Shown: one piece after another, positions 49,991 through 60,840 of the stretch
How positions within the stretch are numbered: the first letter of the stretch is position 1
Layout: each line of letters begins with the position of its first letter
Assembly (NCBI RefSeq): GCF_949987515.2
Contig: NC_082696.1
Location: forward strand, 64,426,447-64,490,446
Direction of reading: 5' to 3'
DNA length: 64,000 bases
From: Delphinus delphis
Taxonomy: Eukaryota; Chordata; Mammalia; Artiodactyla; Delphinidae
Made by a program: the position numbers and the translations under genes
The notes under the pieces: model-generated
What the model was told of the DNA's origin: nothing
What the model saw: only the letters and a program-made list of their open reading frames with translations
The model's database searches: none

Positions 49991-52900
49991 TTTTTTTTTA
50001 ACATCTTTATTGGAGTATAATTGCTTTACAATGGTGTGTTAGTTTCTGCTTTATAACAAAGTAAATCAGTTATACATGTACATATGTTCCCATATCTCTT
50101 CCCTCTTGCGTCTCCCTCCCTCCCACCCTCCCTTTCCCACCCCTCTAGGTGGTCACAAAGCACTGAGCTGATCTCCCTGTGCTATGCAGCTCCTTCCCAC
50201 TAGCAATCTATTTTATGTTTGGTAGTGTATATATGTCCATGCCACTCTCTCACTTTGTCACAGCTTCCCCTTCCCCCTCCCCATATCCTCAAGTCCATTC
50301 TCTAGTAGGTCTGTGTCTTTATTCCCATCTTACCCCTAGGTTCTTCATGGTCATTTTTTTTTCTTAGATTCCATATATATGTGTTAATATACGGTATTTG
50401 TTTTTCTCTTTCTGACTTTCTTCACTCTATAGGACAGACTCTAGGTCCATCCACCTCACTACAAATAATGCAATTTCGTTTCTTTTTATGGCTGAGTAAT
50501 ATTCTATTGTATATATGTGCCACATCTTCTTTATCCATTCACCTGTTGATGGACATTTTGGTTGCTTCCATGTCCTGGCTATTGTAAATAGAGCTGCAAT
50601 GAACATTGTAGCACATGACTCTTTTTGAATTATGGTTTTCTCAGGGTATATGTCCAGTAGTGGGATTGCTGGGTCATATGGTAGTTCTATTTTTAGTTTT
50701 TTAAGGAAACTCCATACTGTTCTCCATAGTGGCTGTATCAATTTACATTCCCACCAACAGTGCAAGAGGGTTCCCTTTTCTCCACATCAAAACTCCATTT
50801 TTTGATGATGGCCATTCTGACCAGTGTGAGATGATATCTTATTGTAGTTTTGATTTGCATTTCTCTAATGATTAATGATGTTGAGCATTCTTTCATATGT
50901 TTGTTGGCAATCTGTATATCTTCTTTGGAGAAATGTCTATTTAGGTCTTCTGCCCAGTTTTGGATTGGGTTGTTTGTTTTTTTGATATTGAGCTCCATGA
51001 ACTGCTTGTAAATTTTTGAGATTAATTCTTTGTCAGTTGCTTCATTTTCAAATATTTTCTCCCATTCTGAGGGTTGTCTTTTGGTCTTGTTTATGGTTTC
51101 CTTTGCTGTGCAAAGGTTTTAAGTTTCATTAGGTCACATTTGTTTTTATATCCATTTCTCTAGGAGGTGGGTCAAAAAGGATCTTGCTGTGATTTATCTC
51201 ATAGAGTGTTCTGCCTATGTTTTCCTCTAAGAGTTTGATAGCGTCTGGCCTTACATTTAGGTCTTTAATCCATTTTGAGTTTATTTTTGTGTATGGTGTT
51301 AGGGAGTGCTCTAGTTTTATTCTTTTACATGTAGCTGTCCAGTTTTCCCAGCACTACTTATTGAAGAGGCTGTCTTTTCTCCACTGTATATTCTTGCCTC
51401 CTTTATCAAAGATAAGGTGACCATATGTGCATGGGTTTATCTCTGGGCTTTCTTTCCTGTTCCATTGATCTATATTTCTGTTTTTGTGCCAGTACCATAC
51501 TGTCTTGATTACTGTCGCTTTGTAGTATAGTCTGAAGTCAGGGAGCCTGATTCCTCCAGCTCCATTTTTTGTTTCAAGATTGCTTTGGCTATTCGGGGTC
51601 TTTGGTGTTTCCACACAAATTGTGAGATTTTTTGTTCTAGTTCTGTGAAAAATGCCAGTGGTAGTTTGGTAGGGATTGCATTAAATCTGTAGATTGCTTT
51701 GAGTAGTAGAGTCATTTTCACAATGTTGATTATTCCAATTGAAGAACATGGTATATCTCTCCATCTATTTGTATCATCTTTAATTTCTTTCATGAGTGTC
51801 TTATAATTTTCTGCATACAGGTCTTTTGTCTCCTTAGGTAGGTTTATTCCTAGATATTTTATTCTTTTTGTTGCAATGGTAGATGGGAGTGTTTTCTTGA
51901 TTTCACTTTCAGATTTTTCATCATTAGTATATAGGAATGCCAGAGATTTCTGTGCATTAATTTTGTATCCTGCCACTTTACCAAATTCATTGATTAGCTC
52001 TAGTAGTTTTGTGGTAGCATCTTTAGGATTCTCTATGTATAGTATAATGTCATCTGCAAACAGTGACAACTTTACTTCTTCTTTTCCAATTTGGATTCCT
52101 TTTATTTCTTCTTCTTCTCTGATTGCTGTGGCTAAAACTTCCAAAGCTATGTTGAATAAGAGTGGTGAGAGTGGGCAAGCTTGTCTTATTCCTGATCTTA
52201 GTGGCAATGGTTTCAGTTTTTCACCATTGAGGATGATGTTGGCTGTTGGTTTGTCACATATGGCCTTTATTATGTTGAGGAAAGTTCCCCCTATGCCTAC
52301 TTTCTGGAGGGTTTTTATCATAAATGGCTGTTGAATTTTGTCAAAAGCTTTCTCTGCATCGATGAGATGATCATATGATTTTTCTCCTTCAATTTTTTAA
52401 TATGATGTATCACATTGATTGATTTCATATATTGAAGAATCCTTGTATTCCTGGAATAAACCCCACTTGATCATGGTGTATGATTCTTTTAATGTGCTGT
52501 TGGATTCTGTTTGCTAGTATTTTGTTGAGGATTTTTGCATCTATGTTTATCAGTGATATTGGCCTATAGTTTTCTTGCTTTGTGACATCTTTGTCTGGTT
52601 TTGGTATCAGGCTGATGGTGGCCTCGTAGAATGAGTTTGGGAGTGTTCCTCCCTCTGCTATATTTTGGAAGAGTTGAGAAGGATAGGTGTTAGCTCTTCT
52701 CTAAATGTTTCATAGCCATCTGGTCCTGGGCTTTTGTTTGTTGGAAGATTTTTTAATCACAGTTTCAATTTCAGGGCTTGTGATTGGTCTGTTCATATTT
52801 TCTATTTCTTCCTGGTTCAGTCTTGGCAAGTTGTGCATTTCTAAGAACTTGTCCATTTCTTCCAGGTTGTCCATTTAATTGGCATAGAGTTGCTTGTTGT

Positions 52901-53246
52901 AATCTCTCATCATCCTTTGTATTTCTGCAGTGTCAGTTGTTACTTCTCCTTTTTCATTTCTAATTCTATTGATTTGAGTCTTCTCCCTTTTTTTCTTGAT
53001 GAGTCTGGCTAATGGTTTATCAACTTTGTTTATTTTCTCAAAGAACCAGCTTTTAGTTTTATTGATCTTTGCTATCATTTCCTTCATTTCTTTTTCATTT
53101 ATTTCTGGTGTGATCTTTATGATTTCTTTCCTTCTGCTAACTTTGGGGTTTTTTTGTTCTTCTTTCTCTAATTGCTTTAGGTGAAACGTTAGGTTGTTTA
53201 TTTGAGATGTTTCCTGTTTCTTAAGGTAGGATTGTATTGCTATAAA
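49991..53246 (-). mobile_element. 5'-truncated L1, 3.3 kb
   Basis: Largest element in the window. Its poly-A tail is read as T's at 49991-49999, followed by the 3' UTR (to about 50420) and ORF2 sequence up to 53246, where L1 similarity stops in 'ggattgtattgctataaa'. The endonuclease domain, ORF1 and 5' UTR are absent. It is well preserved, so I take it as a fairly recent cetartiodactyl-lineage L1. I could not find a convincing target duplication at its ends. Confidence 0.95.
50425..53230 (-). pseudogene. L1 ORF2 (reverse transcriptase), broken
   Basis: ORF2 of L1 encodes an endonuclease and reverse transcriptase that copies L1 RNA into nicked genomic DNA. Here only the part after the endonuclease remains. 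Reading along the minus strand, the linker is at 53087-52875 (KTKSWFFEKINKVDKPLARL). The longest open piece, 270 aa at 52321-51509, holds much of the RT domain. Its catalytic FADD lies at about residues 88-91 and is intact, while the preceding motif reads [14 protein letters not shown], with Ala at residue 48 where Gly is usual. Frames then shift: 51614-51354 continues with [16 protein letters not shown] and ends at a stop where Trp is usual (SLFNK then TAG). 50998-50738 ([16 protein letters not shown]) and 50765-50427 ([11 protein letters not shown] to the C-terminus) lie in further frames. A one-base loss near 52362 relative to the usual L1 reading separates the RT piece from upstream codons. 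Not functional. Confidence 0.95.
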
Positions 53247-53353
53247 TGCACATTTATTTTAACAAACTATATATTAACTAGTGCATTCTTTCTTTCAAAA
53301 TAATGCATATTAGTTACGACAAGCATTTCCAATATAGAAATAGCAGGGCACAA

Positions 53354-53567
53354 TTTTTTTTTTTTTTTTTTTTTTGCGGTACGCGGGCCTCTCACTGTTG
53401 TGGCCTCTCCCTTTGTCGAGCACAGGCTCCGGACGTGCAGGCTCAGCAGCCATGGCTCATGGGCCCAGCCGCTCCGCGGCATGTGGGATCTTCCCGGACC
53501 GGGGCATGAACCCATGTCCCCTGCATCGGCAGGCGGACTCTCAACCACTGCGCCACCAGGGAAGCCC
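53354..53567 (-). mobile_element. CHR SINE, short form
   Basis: Poly-A tail read as about 23 T's at 53353-53375, then 'gcggtacgcgggcctctcac', ending at its 5' terminus at 53567. Target duplication 'agggcacaatttt' at 53345 against 'agggcactatttt' at 53568. Confidence 0.95.
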
Positions 53568-53581
53568 AGGGCACTATTTTT

Positions 53582-54760
53582 TACATGTGTTTTCTATTAC
53601 AGGTGCAATGATGGTGTGATTTGATATCACTAAGGAACTTATGGCTTTTAGGAGGCTTTTAAAACTACATGAAGATATTCAATATCAAGCAGTCTTCCAT
53701 TAATGAAGCAATTACTGGAGCAGGCTTTCACTAGGGTGTAGTCTCAAACACAAGGCATTTAGAACAACCTCTAGCCAATATACAAGGCCAGGGGATGAAA
53801 ACCAGAAAATGACATCTGAATGATACTTACTTGAGTGACCCTTAGTCAAATTAAGATCACAATTAACTGTAATGATAGGAAACTGTCTGGATGCTTGGAA
53901 TATGGTGGCATCAATGTCCTACATGTGCTTTTGTTTGAATAACGCTGTAAGAACCTAGTTTGTAGCAAGAGTTTAGTCCTGTCATTTCCTATATGCGAAA
54001 GGAGTTATATAGGACAGGAGACTGATGATTACTAATTAAAAATTGGAACAATTATCTAATACAAAATTTAAATAAAGGAAAGCTCTCGGAATCACCATTA
54101 CTAATTATTTGAGAGGAACATTAAAAACAATGAATGAGATTGGTTTAGTGCTACCTGTTTGTCATGTGCTCTCCCGTATATTATTTGGTCCATATATTCG
54201 CTGAGATCCTTTGCCTTTGAGAGTTAAATGAATTGGAATCAAGTCCCATTCAATGCAGCCTGGAGTCCTCCCCAAGATCCCTACAAATCTCCAGGTAGAA
54301 GGGAAGAGCTTACATTTTCATCTTCACTTCTTTGTTTAAGTTCCAGTTCCCCATCCTTAACGTTTTCCAAAACTGGCAATTTGCATATAGGTTTTGAGCA
54401 AAGCAAAGAACCGTAAATCAGACTGAGTTCCCTGCTGTGAAGACTCCTGCTACCCACCACTGGTATTCTCCCGGCCACTTCTCTTCTACCTATGTTACTT
54501 ATCTCCCAGTATCCTTCAAGGCACTCCTGTCGCCTTTCTTTGATACCCCTATTGATACACATTTGATACCCACATTGACTCTGAGGCTAATTTTGCATAC
54601 CCAGTACCTCATTACCCTGTTCTGCTGCCTGCTGTATCCTCACAGAAAGGCTGGCAGAGGCATTGAAAGTAACTACCTGCCCACTGAAAATATATCTCCT
54701 TTTTGAGGTAGAAGCAGCTGCTATATAGCTGACAAGGTAGATGTTAACTATTCACTGTTA
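53582..54760. other. Unique intergenic sequence
   Basis: No gene recognised. Opposing frames at 54228-54706 lack known features. Confidence 0.5.
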
Positions 54761-54764
54761 AAAA

Positions 54765-54905
54765 TTACCACTACCATTCCTATTTCACAGATGAGAATAG
54801 TGAGTTTCAGTGCCATTTTCTGGCTTTCTGTGTTCACACAGAAAGTAAAGATCAAAACTAGGGCTGAATCCAAGTCTTCTAAGCCTATATTAATTCATCT
54901 GTCTG
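54765..54905 (-). mobile_element. MIR SINE
   Basis: 'cctatttcacagatgagaat' at 54779, then 'tcacacagaaagtaaagatc' near 54834 and 'ctagggctgaatccaagtct' near 54859, in antisense MIR order. Confidence 0.75.
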
Positions 54906-54909
54906 ACAT

Positions 54910-55335
54910 TCCATAGAGTTTCTCTATTTTTGGTAATGTGTTACCATCATCCAATGCCATCAGATATGGGATTCTTTGTAAATTAAATATATGCATTTTC
55001 TTTTTTTCTTCTTTTCATAAAGGGTTATTTACACAGCCCGGTGCTTCCCCATCAAATCTTTATTGCTGCCTGGATTCTGTCTTCCACCCTGGTTTATGTG
55101 TGAGTCCGTGAAGGGCAGAGACATGGGGAGAAGCATTATGCATGGGACCTGCACCCTCCGTCATTTTTCTTCTCCCCCAGGAGAGTGCTGTGGTCCTGCT
55201 GACACAAATCCACAGCAGGACTGGGAGGATGGGAACATGAAATCAGGTGAAGGAATCCAAAATTGTCTGACAGCTGTGCAAGCTTGGACACCCTCTCACT
55301 GAGTGCAAACAGTGCACGGTGCTTCCATACTTGCC
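54910..55335. other. Unclassified intergenic sequence
   Basis: No gene recognised. Opposing frames at 55063-55302 and 55136-55459 show no known protein features. Confidence 0.45.
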
Positions 55336-55339
55336 GCAT

Positions 55340-55800
55340 CCCTTTGGTTCTGGTCAGGATAACAGAAAACATGATAGATTCTTCAAAGTAAAGAGAATTT
55401 AATTCAGGCAACATTTGGATAAATTGGATATGCAAATGAAGAAAGAACTGGAAATCCAATTGAGCAATTTAAAGCACTTAGTTAACCCGGACTAGCAAGA
55501 GTAGGAAGCTGGAAAAACCCAATGGCTAAATGAAAGGTGGGAGGCAGTGGGGCACCCAGAATCTGGAAGCCAGGCCATGTGACCAGGCAGCTCTATGGGA
55601 TCTGGGCCACCAGGGAGGTGCAGCTTTTCCTGTAGGTTGTGAGGGAGAACAAAAAAGAGAATTTACCTCTGCCTTCCAGTTCTGCTCCAGTGCTCCCATT
55701 ATAGAACTAGTCAAAACCCAGCTGTCAAAGGAGCTTGAAAAAATATTTTCCTACAATACCAAGCAAAGCAGAAGGTTAAAGAATGGAGCAACACGCAAGT
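55340..55800 (+). mobile_element. Ancient LTR-like repeat, copy 1
   Basis: Begins near 'ggttctggtcaggataacag', passes 'gtaaagagaatttaattcag' near 55389, and contains 'tgctccagtgctcccattat' followed by 'aacccagctgtcaaaggagc' near 55716. This matches a dispersed mammalian repeat with the pattern 'cctgccagtgcctcccattg…agccagctggcaagggagcc'. Probably an old ERVL-type LTR, but the family is not confirmed. The 90-codon frame at 55530-55802 lies within it. Confidence 0.5.
55624..55721 (+). repeat. Local 98-bp duplication, copy A
   Basis: Matches 56249-56346 at 88 of 98 positions without gaps in my hand alignment. The last 37 bases are identical. Confidence 0.9.
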
Positions 55801-56229
55801 GAAAGGCACACTAGTCCCCAGACATCCACAGCTATTAAATGCCTTCACGTTTGCCAGCAATAAATCCAGTTAATGAATAGCTTTAATGAATGGGGACTTT
55901 ACAACTCTGACATCTCCAAAAAGATTTCTAGGGTACAAGCTTTCTTCTTTAGTATTGATAATAGTGATAACAATAATTTTACTTTATTATTATAAGTAAT
56001 GGATAATTACTTCTTACTTTTAAGTAAAGTCATCAAGTCAAACTACGAAGCTATTCATGACCAGTATCTTGATTTTTCTCTTTAATATTTACTCTCTCTT
56101 ATTTGTTAGCTATAATCTGGTCTTTAGTAGCGTGGTTTTAAGAGTCTTTTCTTCAAGATATGGGGTAATTCAGTTGGAGTGGTTCACCGATGTTTCCCTC
56201 TCTTATAAGAAATTTTCTCACCTTAAAGC

Positions 56230-56500
56230 ATGTCAACTGGAGGGTTCCTTTTTTCTGTAGGTTGTGAGGCAGAGCAAGAAACAGAAATTACCTCTGCCCT
56301 CCAATTCTCCTCCAGTGCTCCCATTATAGAACTAGTCAAAACCCAGATGAAGGGGGAGTTAAGGGAGAAGGGGGTTTTCATAGATGGAGGAGAGGCTGGG
56401 AAAGGGCGGGGAGATGCCAGGGGAGCCATAAACACTTTCTCTGAAATGTTTCCTAAGGCAGATCCTGCTTTCCAGAACCAGATTAAAAAGAAAAACTAGG
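56230..56500 (+). mobile_element. Ancient LTR-like repeat, copy 2 (partial)
   Basis: Contains the second copy of the 98-bp segment and then G-rich sequence that does not follow copy 1. The open frame at 56230-56499 covers it. Both translated copies share APIIELVKTQ, which reflects the DNA duplication and is not evidence of a gene. Confidence 0.45.
56249..56346 (+). repeat. Local 98-bp duplication, copy B
   Basis: Partner of 55624-55721 in direct orientation, 625 bp downstream. Confidence 0.9.
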
Positions 56501-56504
56501 CCAT

Positions 56505-57835
56505 CTTCTGCAGGTCTCAGTGAGACTGAGGGTCATGGAGGCCCTCTGTTCAGAAACTGAAGGCTACTTGCTGGACTGGAGAACTTAGCCCAGGAGATCT
56601 ACTGATGAAGATGCCACTGATGTGGGAGATGAATGACCATCTCCTGATAGATCCAACTGCCTGGGCTTGCAACTCAGGGGGTCTTATAAACCGACTTCCT
56701 TCTCTCTTCCTCTGGGCTTGTTCTGACTTAAGAGGCATTGGGCTTGTGTTTAACAAATAAAAGGTGTCTATGGAATATTTGGTTTGTGTAGAGTCATACA
56801 CATATCTTAAAGTGTTCACCAACTGAGACAGTTTTCAGGAGAGAGGCCACAGGAAAAATAAGGATTTATTAGGTTCCATTGAATGATTTTAAATATGTAA
56901 TATTTTCCCTATGAAGGAAGTTTTTATTAACCAAAATGACTTAAAAGGCAGTCAGTCATATTTTATTTTTAATTTTGTTATAAAATATCAAGTTTGAAAT
57001 TGTTATATAAACATGTCAAGAAATACAGAAATTTGAGAGCTATGTTTGGGATCATTTGTGTCTTAAGTGATGCAGGTATTAGGTGGAAAACATTTAGGTC
57101 AATATTAGTAATATCTAACATAACTAATCATTCTCAGCTTTCTTGCACCTCTGTGATGTTTAAGATGGTAAATTTCCTACCCTTTATTTTTTCTACTGTT
57201 TCCCTTAGGTTTCTATTTATCTCAGTCTTTCCAATGTACAAATTCATCAGTCTAGGTTAACTGACCATGGTTTTATTTAGGCAACAGGATAAATTACGAT
57301 TGTTGTTATTATGGCTTGCTATGTATTTATATGGTGCTTTCCTGTAAAGACTTTAAGGTACTTTATTAAATCTGCAGCTAATTTTTATAACACTCAGTGG
57401 AGATAAGTTGAATGTATTAAAAATCTTAATAGCCCACCAATCAATATATTAATTCCATTCTAATCCTGTTACCAGCAACTATCCCAATGAGCTTTCCAAA
57501 TTCTAAAAATTTAACTAATGAATATGCATTTTAATTAGAGAAGCAAAGGCAATAGAAAGCATAAAATAATTTGACATTAATGCAAGTATTAGGGCTATGC
57601 CACATTTTCTAAACACCAACCTAGATTCTTTGAACAAAATAGATTATTTGGGATAGTTTACTCAGGATTTTGCTAATTACAGACATTAACTCACACTAAC
57701 TATGATATGATACCAAATTCCAGAGTATGTTAAAGTAACTTATTTCCTCTTCCTATGTTTTTAACTTATTATTTTTCTTAAATAAGAAATATAAGAAAAT
57801 CTCATAAAACAAATGTTTAGTTTTCTAAATTATCT
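56505..57835. other. Unique AT-rich sequence
   Basis: No gene or clear repeat recognised. Confidence 0.5.
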
Positions 57836-57839
57836 GAAG

Positions 57840-58560
57840 GGGAACATTCTTGTAAACACCACTCATGTTGGGAAATAAAACCTCATCAACCACTCCAGAA
57901 GTCCCCTATGTGGACCCCAGTCATAGCCTCTTCTAAGATTTACCTCTCCTGACTTTTATACTAACTGCCCCCTTACTTTATCATTTAATTGTTCTTCCAT
58001 AGATGCTGAGGTTTAGTTTTGCCTGTTATTTTGGAAAATATTTTTGTTTTAATCTATCAAATCCTCCTCTATCACTTTTCTTTCCTGAAATCCATTTGTT
58101 TAAAGACCCTTATCTGTCCTATAGTTTTCTACAGGCTGAAATTTGTTGATTTCATTCCACTGTAGTTTAACATGATCCTCTGCTTTTCTTCCAAATTTGT
58201 AGTTGAATCTAGAGGCTTAATCTAACTCAGGTTAGCCTTTCTTTTCTTCCTTTTTGAAAACTACATTATAACCAGTGTTGTATTCTTCATGAGGTGTTTA
58301 ATGACCAATTTTCTCTTTTGATAAAACTAGAAGCCCTTAATACCCAATCCCTGGATCCTTTCATTCATTAGGATTTGTGAAATGTTGAAATTGCAATTCC
58401 GTCAACGCTTCTTCATGTGTTTGTTGAAATATTCTCACGAAGAGACACTTTTCTTCATCTACTCTTTGGTTACCCAATTCTGTAGTTCATATAGAAAAAG
58501 TAGGATAAGCGCTTGATTCCTTCCTTTTATTTATATCTGGTTTATGTTTTGAAGCTGTGT
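57840..58560 (-). mobile_element. Old L1M 3' region
   Basis: Antisense old L1: 'accactccagaagtccccta' at 57890, 'aggtttagttttgcctgtta' near 58009, 'gttgatttcattccactgta' at 58146, 'gttgaatctagaggcttaat' near 58202, 'cttttcttcatctactcttt' near 58449 and 'ggttacccaattctgtagtt' near 58468, in the order seen in L1MC/L1ME-type elements. Confidence 0.75.
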
Positions 58561-58564
58561 TGGC

Positions 58565-59620
58565 TGTAATTCTCATACACTTTGGAACACAAGTTCTATA
58601 ACTCATCTTTAAATGCTACAGCTGTGCCTTTCAAAAGAGAGAAATGCTTATTTCAGTTTTGACCATATATCCGAGTTATTTAAAATTTGCATTCGATATA
58701 TTACACCCTGAGCTATATAATGATGCAATGTTATGTAAACTCTACTTTCTCAAAATTCTACCTTCACCAGATGTATAGTCAAATTGCCACCCACTTTCAT
58801 CCATCTTACTTATTGATGCTCTATTATGCTCTGTACTTTCCTTCATGCTACCAGTACTAGAATTTTATTTTCTACTTCCAGTCACTAGGTTGGAATTATA
58901 TTAGGCACTTAAAAAATAATCTATTGTATCTAAAAGAAAGCGCTTTTATTCCTGAAATTTTCACATTTTAATTTTATATCTCAAAATGGAGAAAGTTCAA
59001 TATTGAATAATTATATGGGTCAGACTAAACACTTGATCTAGTTGATTGAATCTTGCCAGTTCTGTTTTGTGTGCTTTTTTTTTGTTTGTCTAATAATTTG
59101 TTTGTCTAATAATCTCAGGGTCATAGGGAGATAAATAAGAAACTAGACATGATCTGAGGGTCCTCAGAGATTGTGTGTGACTTCTTGGGGAAGATGATCC
59201 AATGGGAATGTGATGATTAAGTTCTAACTAAATCTGGACTCTGAAATAAGCATGTCCATTTGGAGTGCAAAAACCTCCAGGCTGAAAGATACATGGTGCC
59301 ATGTCCCTCAAAGTGAAGGAAAAAATTTGTAACATTTTCTTGGGTAGGTTTCCCTGGGTTCAGTGTTCTGGCTAACACTATGTTAAATGGACATTGCCGT
59401 TAGTGTCAGACTCATTAATATTCAAAATAATTAGTAGAACATTTAATACAATTTATTTATCTGAACATGAAAAGGAGGAAAGAGAAGAGCAGAGATCAGA
59501 TCATGTGGAGATACATATTAATGACAGTGTTGTTTATTAAAACAATGATTTTTAAGCAGGGGGGATGATCACATTTCCATTTGAGGATCGCTGCAGATAT
59601 AGAGAAGGGTTTAGAAGGAT
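58565..59620. other. Unique intergenic sequence
   Basis: No gene recognised. Contains a perfect 16-bp tandem duplication at 59081-59112. Confidence 0.5.
59081..59112 (+). repeat. 16-bp unit repeated twice
   Basis: 'tttgtttgtctaataa' occurs twice in exact tandem. Confidence 0.98.
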
Positions 59621-59636
59621 CAAAAATGGGTGTGGA

Positions 59637-59849
59637 GGGCTTCCCTGGTGGCGCAGTGGTTGAGAGTCCGCCTGCCGATGCAGGGGACATGGGTTCGTGC
59701 CCCGGTCCGGGAAGATCTCACATGCCCCGGAGCGGCTGGGCCCGTGAGCCACGGCCACTGAGCCTGCGCGTCTGGAGCCCATGCTCCGCAACGGGAGAGG
59801 CCACAACAGTGAGAGGCCCGCGTACCGCAAAAAAAAACAAAACAAAACA
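59637..59849 (+). mobile_element. CHR SINE, short form
   Basis: Near-consensus short-form SINE. The A-box-like tggcgcagtgg is at about 59648, the B-box-like ggttcgtgccc near 59692, and the end is 'gcgtaccgc' plus an A-rich tail. Target duplication 'ggtgtgga' at 59629-59636 and 59850-59857. Frames on both strands are SINE sequence. Confidence 0.95.
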
Positions 59850-60002
59850 GGTGTGGAACACATTTTAAGGAGATAATGAAACAATCCAAGTGTTAAAGTA
59901 TGATAGATTGCAGGAACAGTATTTTAAAAAATGAATGAAATGCCTATATTAGAGAAATATTTAGTATTCCCTTCTGCATTGGCAAAATTAAAAGTTAAAT
60001 TT

Positions 60003-60255
60003 GCAAAATAGACACACAGACATGGAAAACAAACTTATGGTTACCAAAGGGGAAAGGGGTGGGGGAGAGATAAATTAGGAGTTTGGGATTAACATATACA
60101 TACTACTACATATAAAATAGATAACCAACAAGGACCTACTGTATAGCACAGGGAACTCTACTTAATATTTTGTAATAATCTATAAGGGAAAAGAATATGA
60201 AAAAGAATATGCATATTATATATATATATAACATTTATAACTACATATATATATT
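60003..60255 (+). mobile_element. L1 3' UTR fragment with (TA)n
   Basis: 'aacaaacttatggttaccaa' at 60029, 'ggagtttgggattaacatat' near 60079, 'gacctactgtatagcacagg' near 60133, then 'aaagaatatgaaaaagaata' and a (TA)-rich end. L1 3' UTR without the final segment. Confidence 0.88.
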
Positions 60256-60259
60256 TTTT

Positions 60260-60605
60260 TCTCTGCTTATATTAAAAATAATCACTTTCCTGTGGGATCA
60301 TTCATTGGATTTATTTCTTTTCATTCTTCTTTTTTTGTGTTGCTGTTTTTTGTTAAACAGTTGTTGATACTATCTGAGTCATTCATATCTGAAAAATGGA
60401 CTGGGCTAGCTGGAAATGGGGGTTCGTGCAGAATTTTAAGTTTATTCCTAAAATTTTCTTCCCTGTAAAAGAAGCTTAAAAGTGATTCGGCGGTCTGTTA
60501 AGGGGCTATTGTGCGTGCAATTCATTTTTAGAAAGTAAAGTCAGGGAGAGTGGAAGGAGACAGGCAGACTTGGACTCAGCCCTCCCCCGGCATCACAGAG
60601 GAGAA
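60260..60605. other. Unique intergenic sequence
   Basis: No gene recognised. Confidence 0.5.
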
Positions 60606-60611
60606 GCAGCC

Positions 60612-60840
60612 CAGAACAGGAGTTAAGCGCATCGGTTCTAAAACCAAGTCTGTCTGGTTCAAATTTTGGCTCCGCCACTGGTAAATTCCATGACTTGGTA
60701 TAATTTACTTGATCTGTTTTGTACCTTTTTCCTGCTAAATATAAATAATAGAATCTTTAACATAGGGTTGTTGTCAGTTACATAGAAAACATTTAAACCA
60801 ATACCTCACACTCAATACTTGTTAGTTTAAAAGTAAAAAC
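60612..60840 (+). mobile_element. MIR SINE, nearly full length
   Basis: 'caagtctgtctggttcaaat' at 60645 (tRNA B-box region), 'ttggctccgccactggtaaa' near 60666, 'cttggtataatttacttgat' near 60694, 'acatagggttgttgtcagtt' near 60760 and a 3' part around 60800 cover the MIR from its tRNA head to its 3' end. Confidence 0.85.

Noticed and set aside
51876..52334. 152-codon plus-strand frame.
   Set aside because: It is the antisense of L1 ORF2, and the real coding relic is on the minus strand.
55530..56499. Two frames sharing APIIELVKTQ, suggesting duplicated exons of a gene.
   Set aside because: The similarity is confined to a duplicated DNA segment in LTR-like sequence, and the frames differ on both sides. 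Kept only as a duplication finding.
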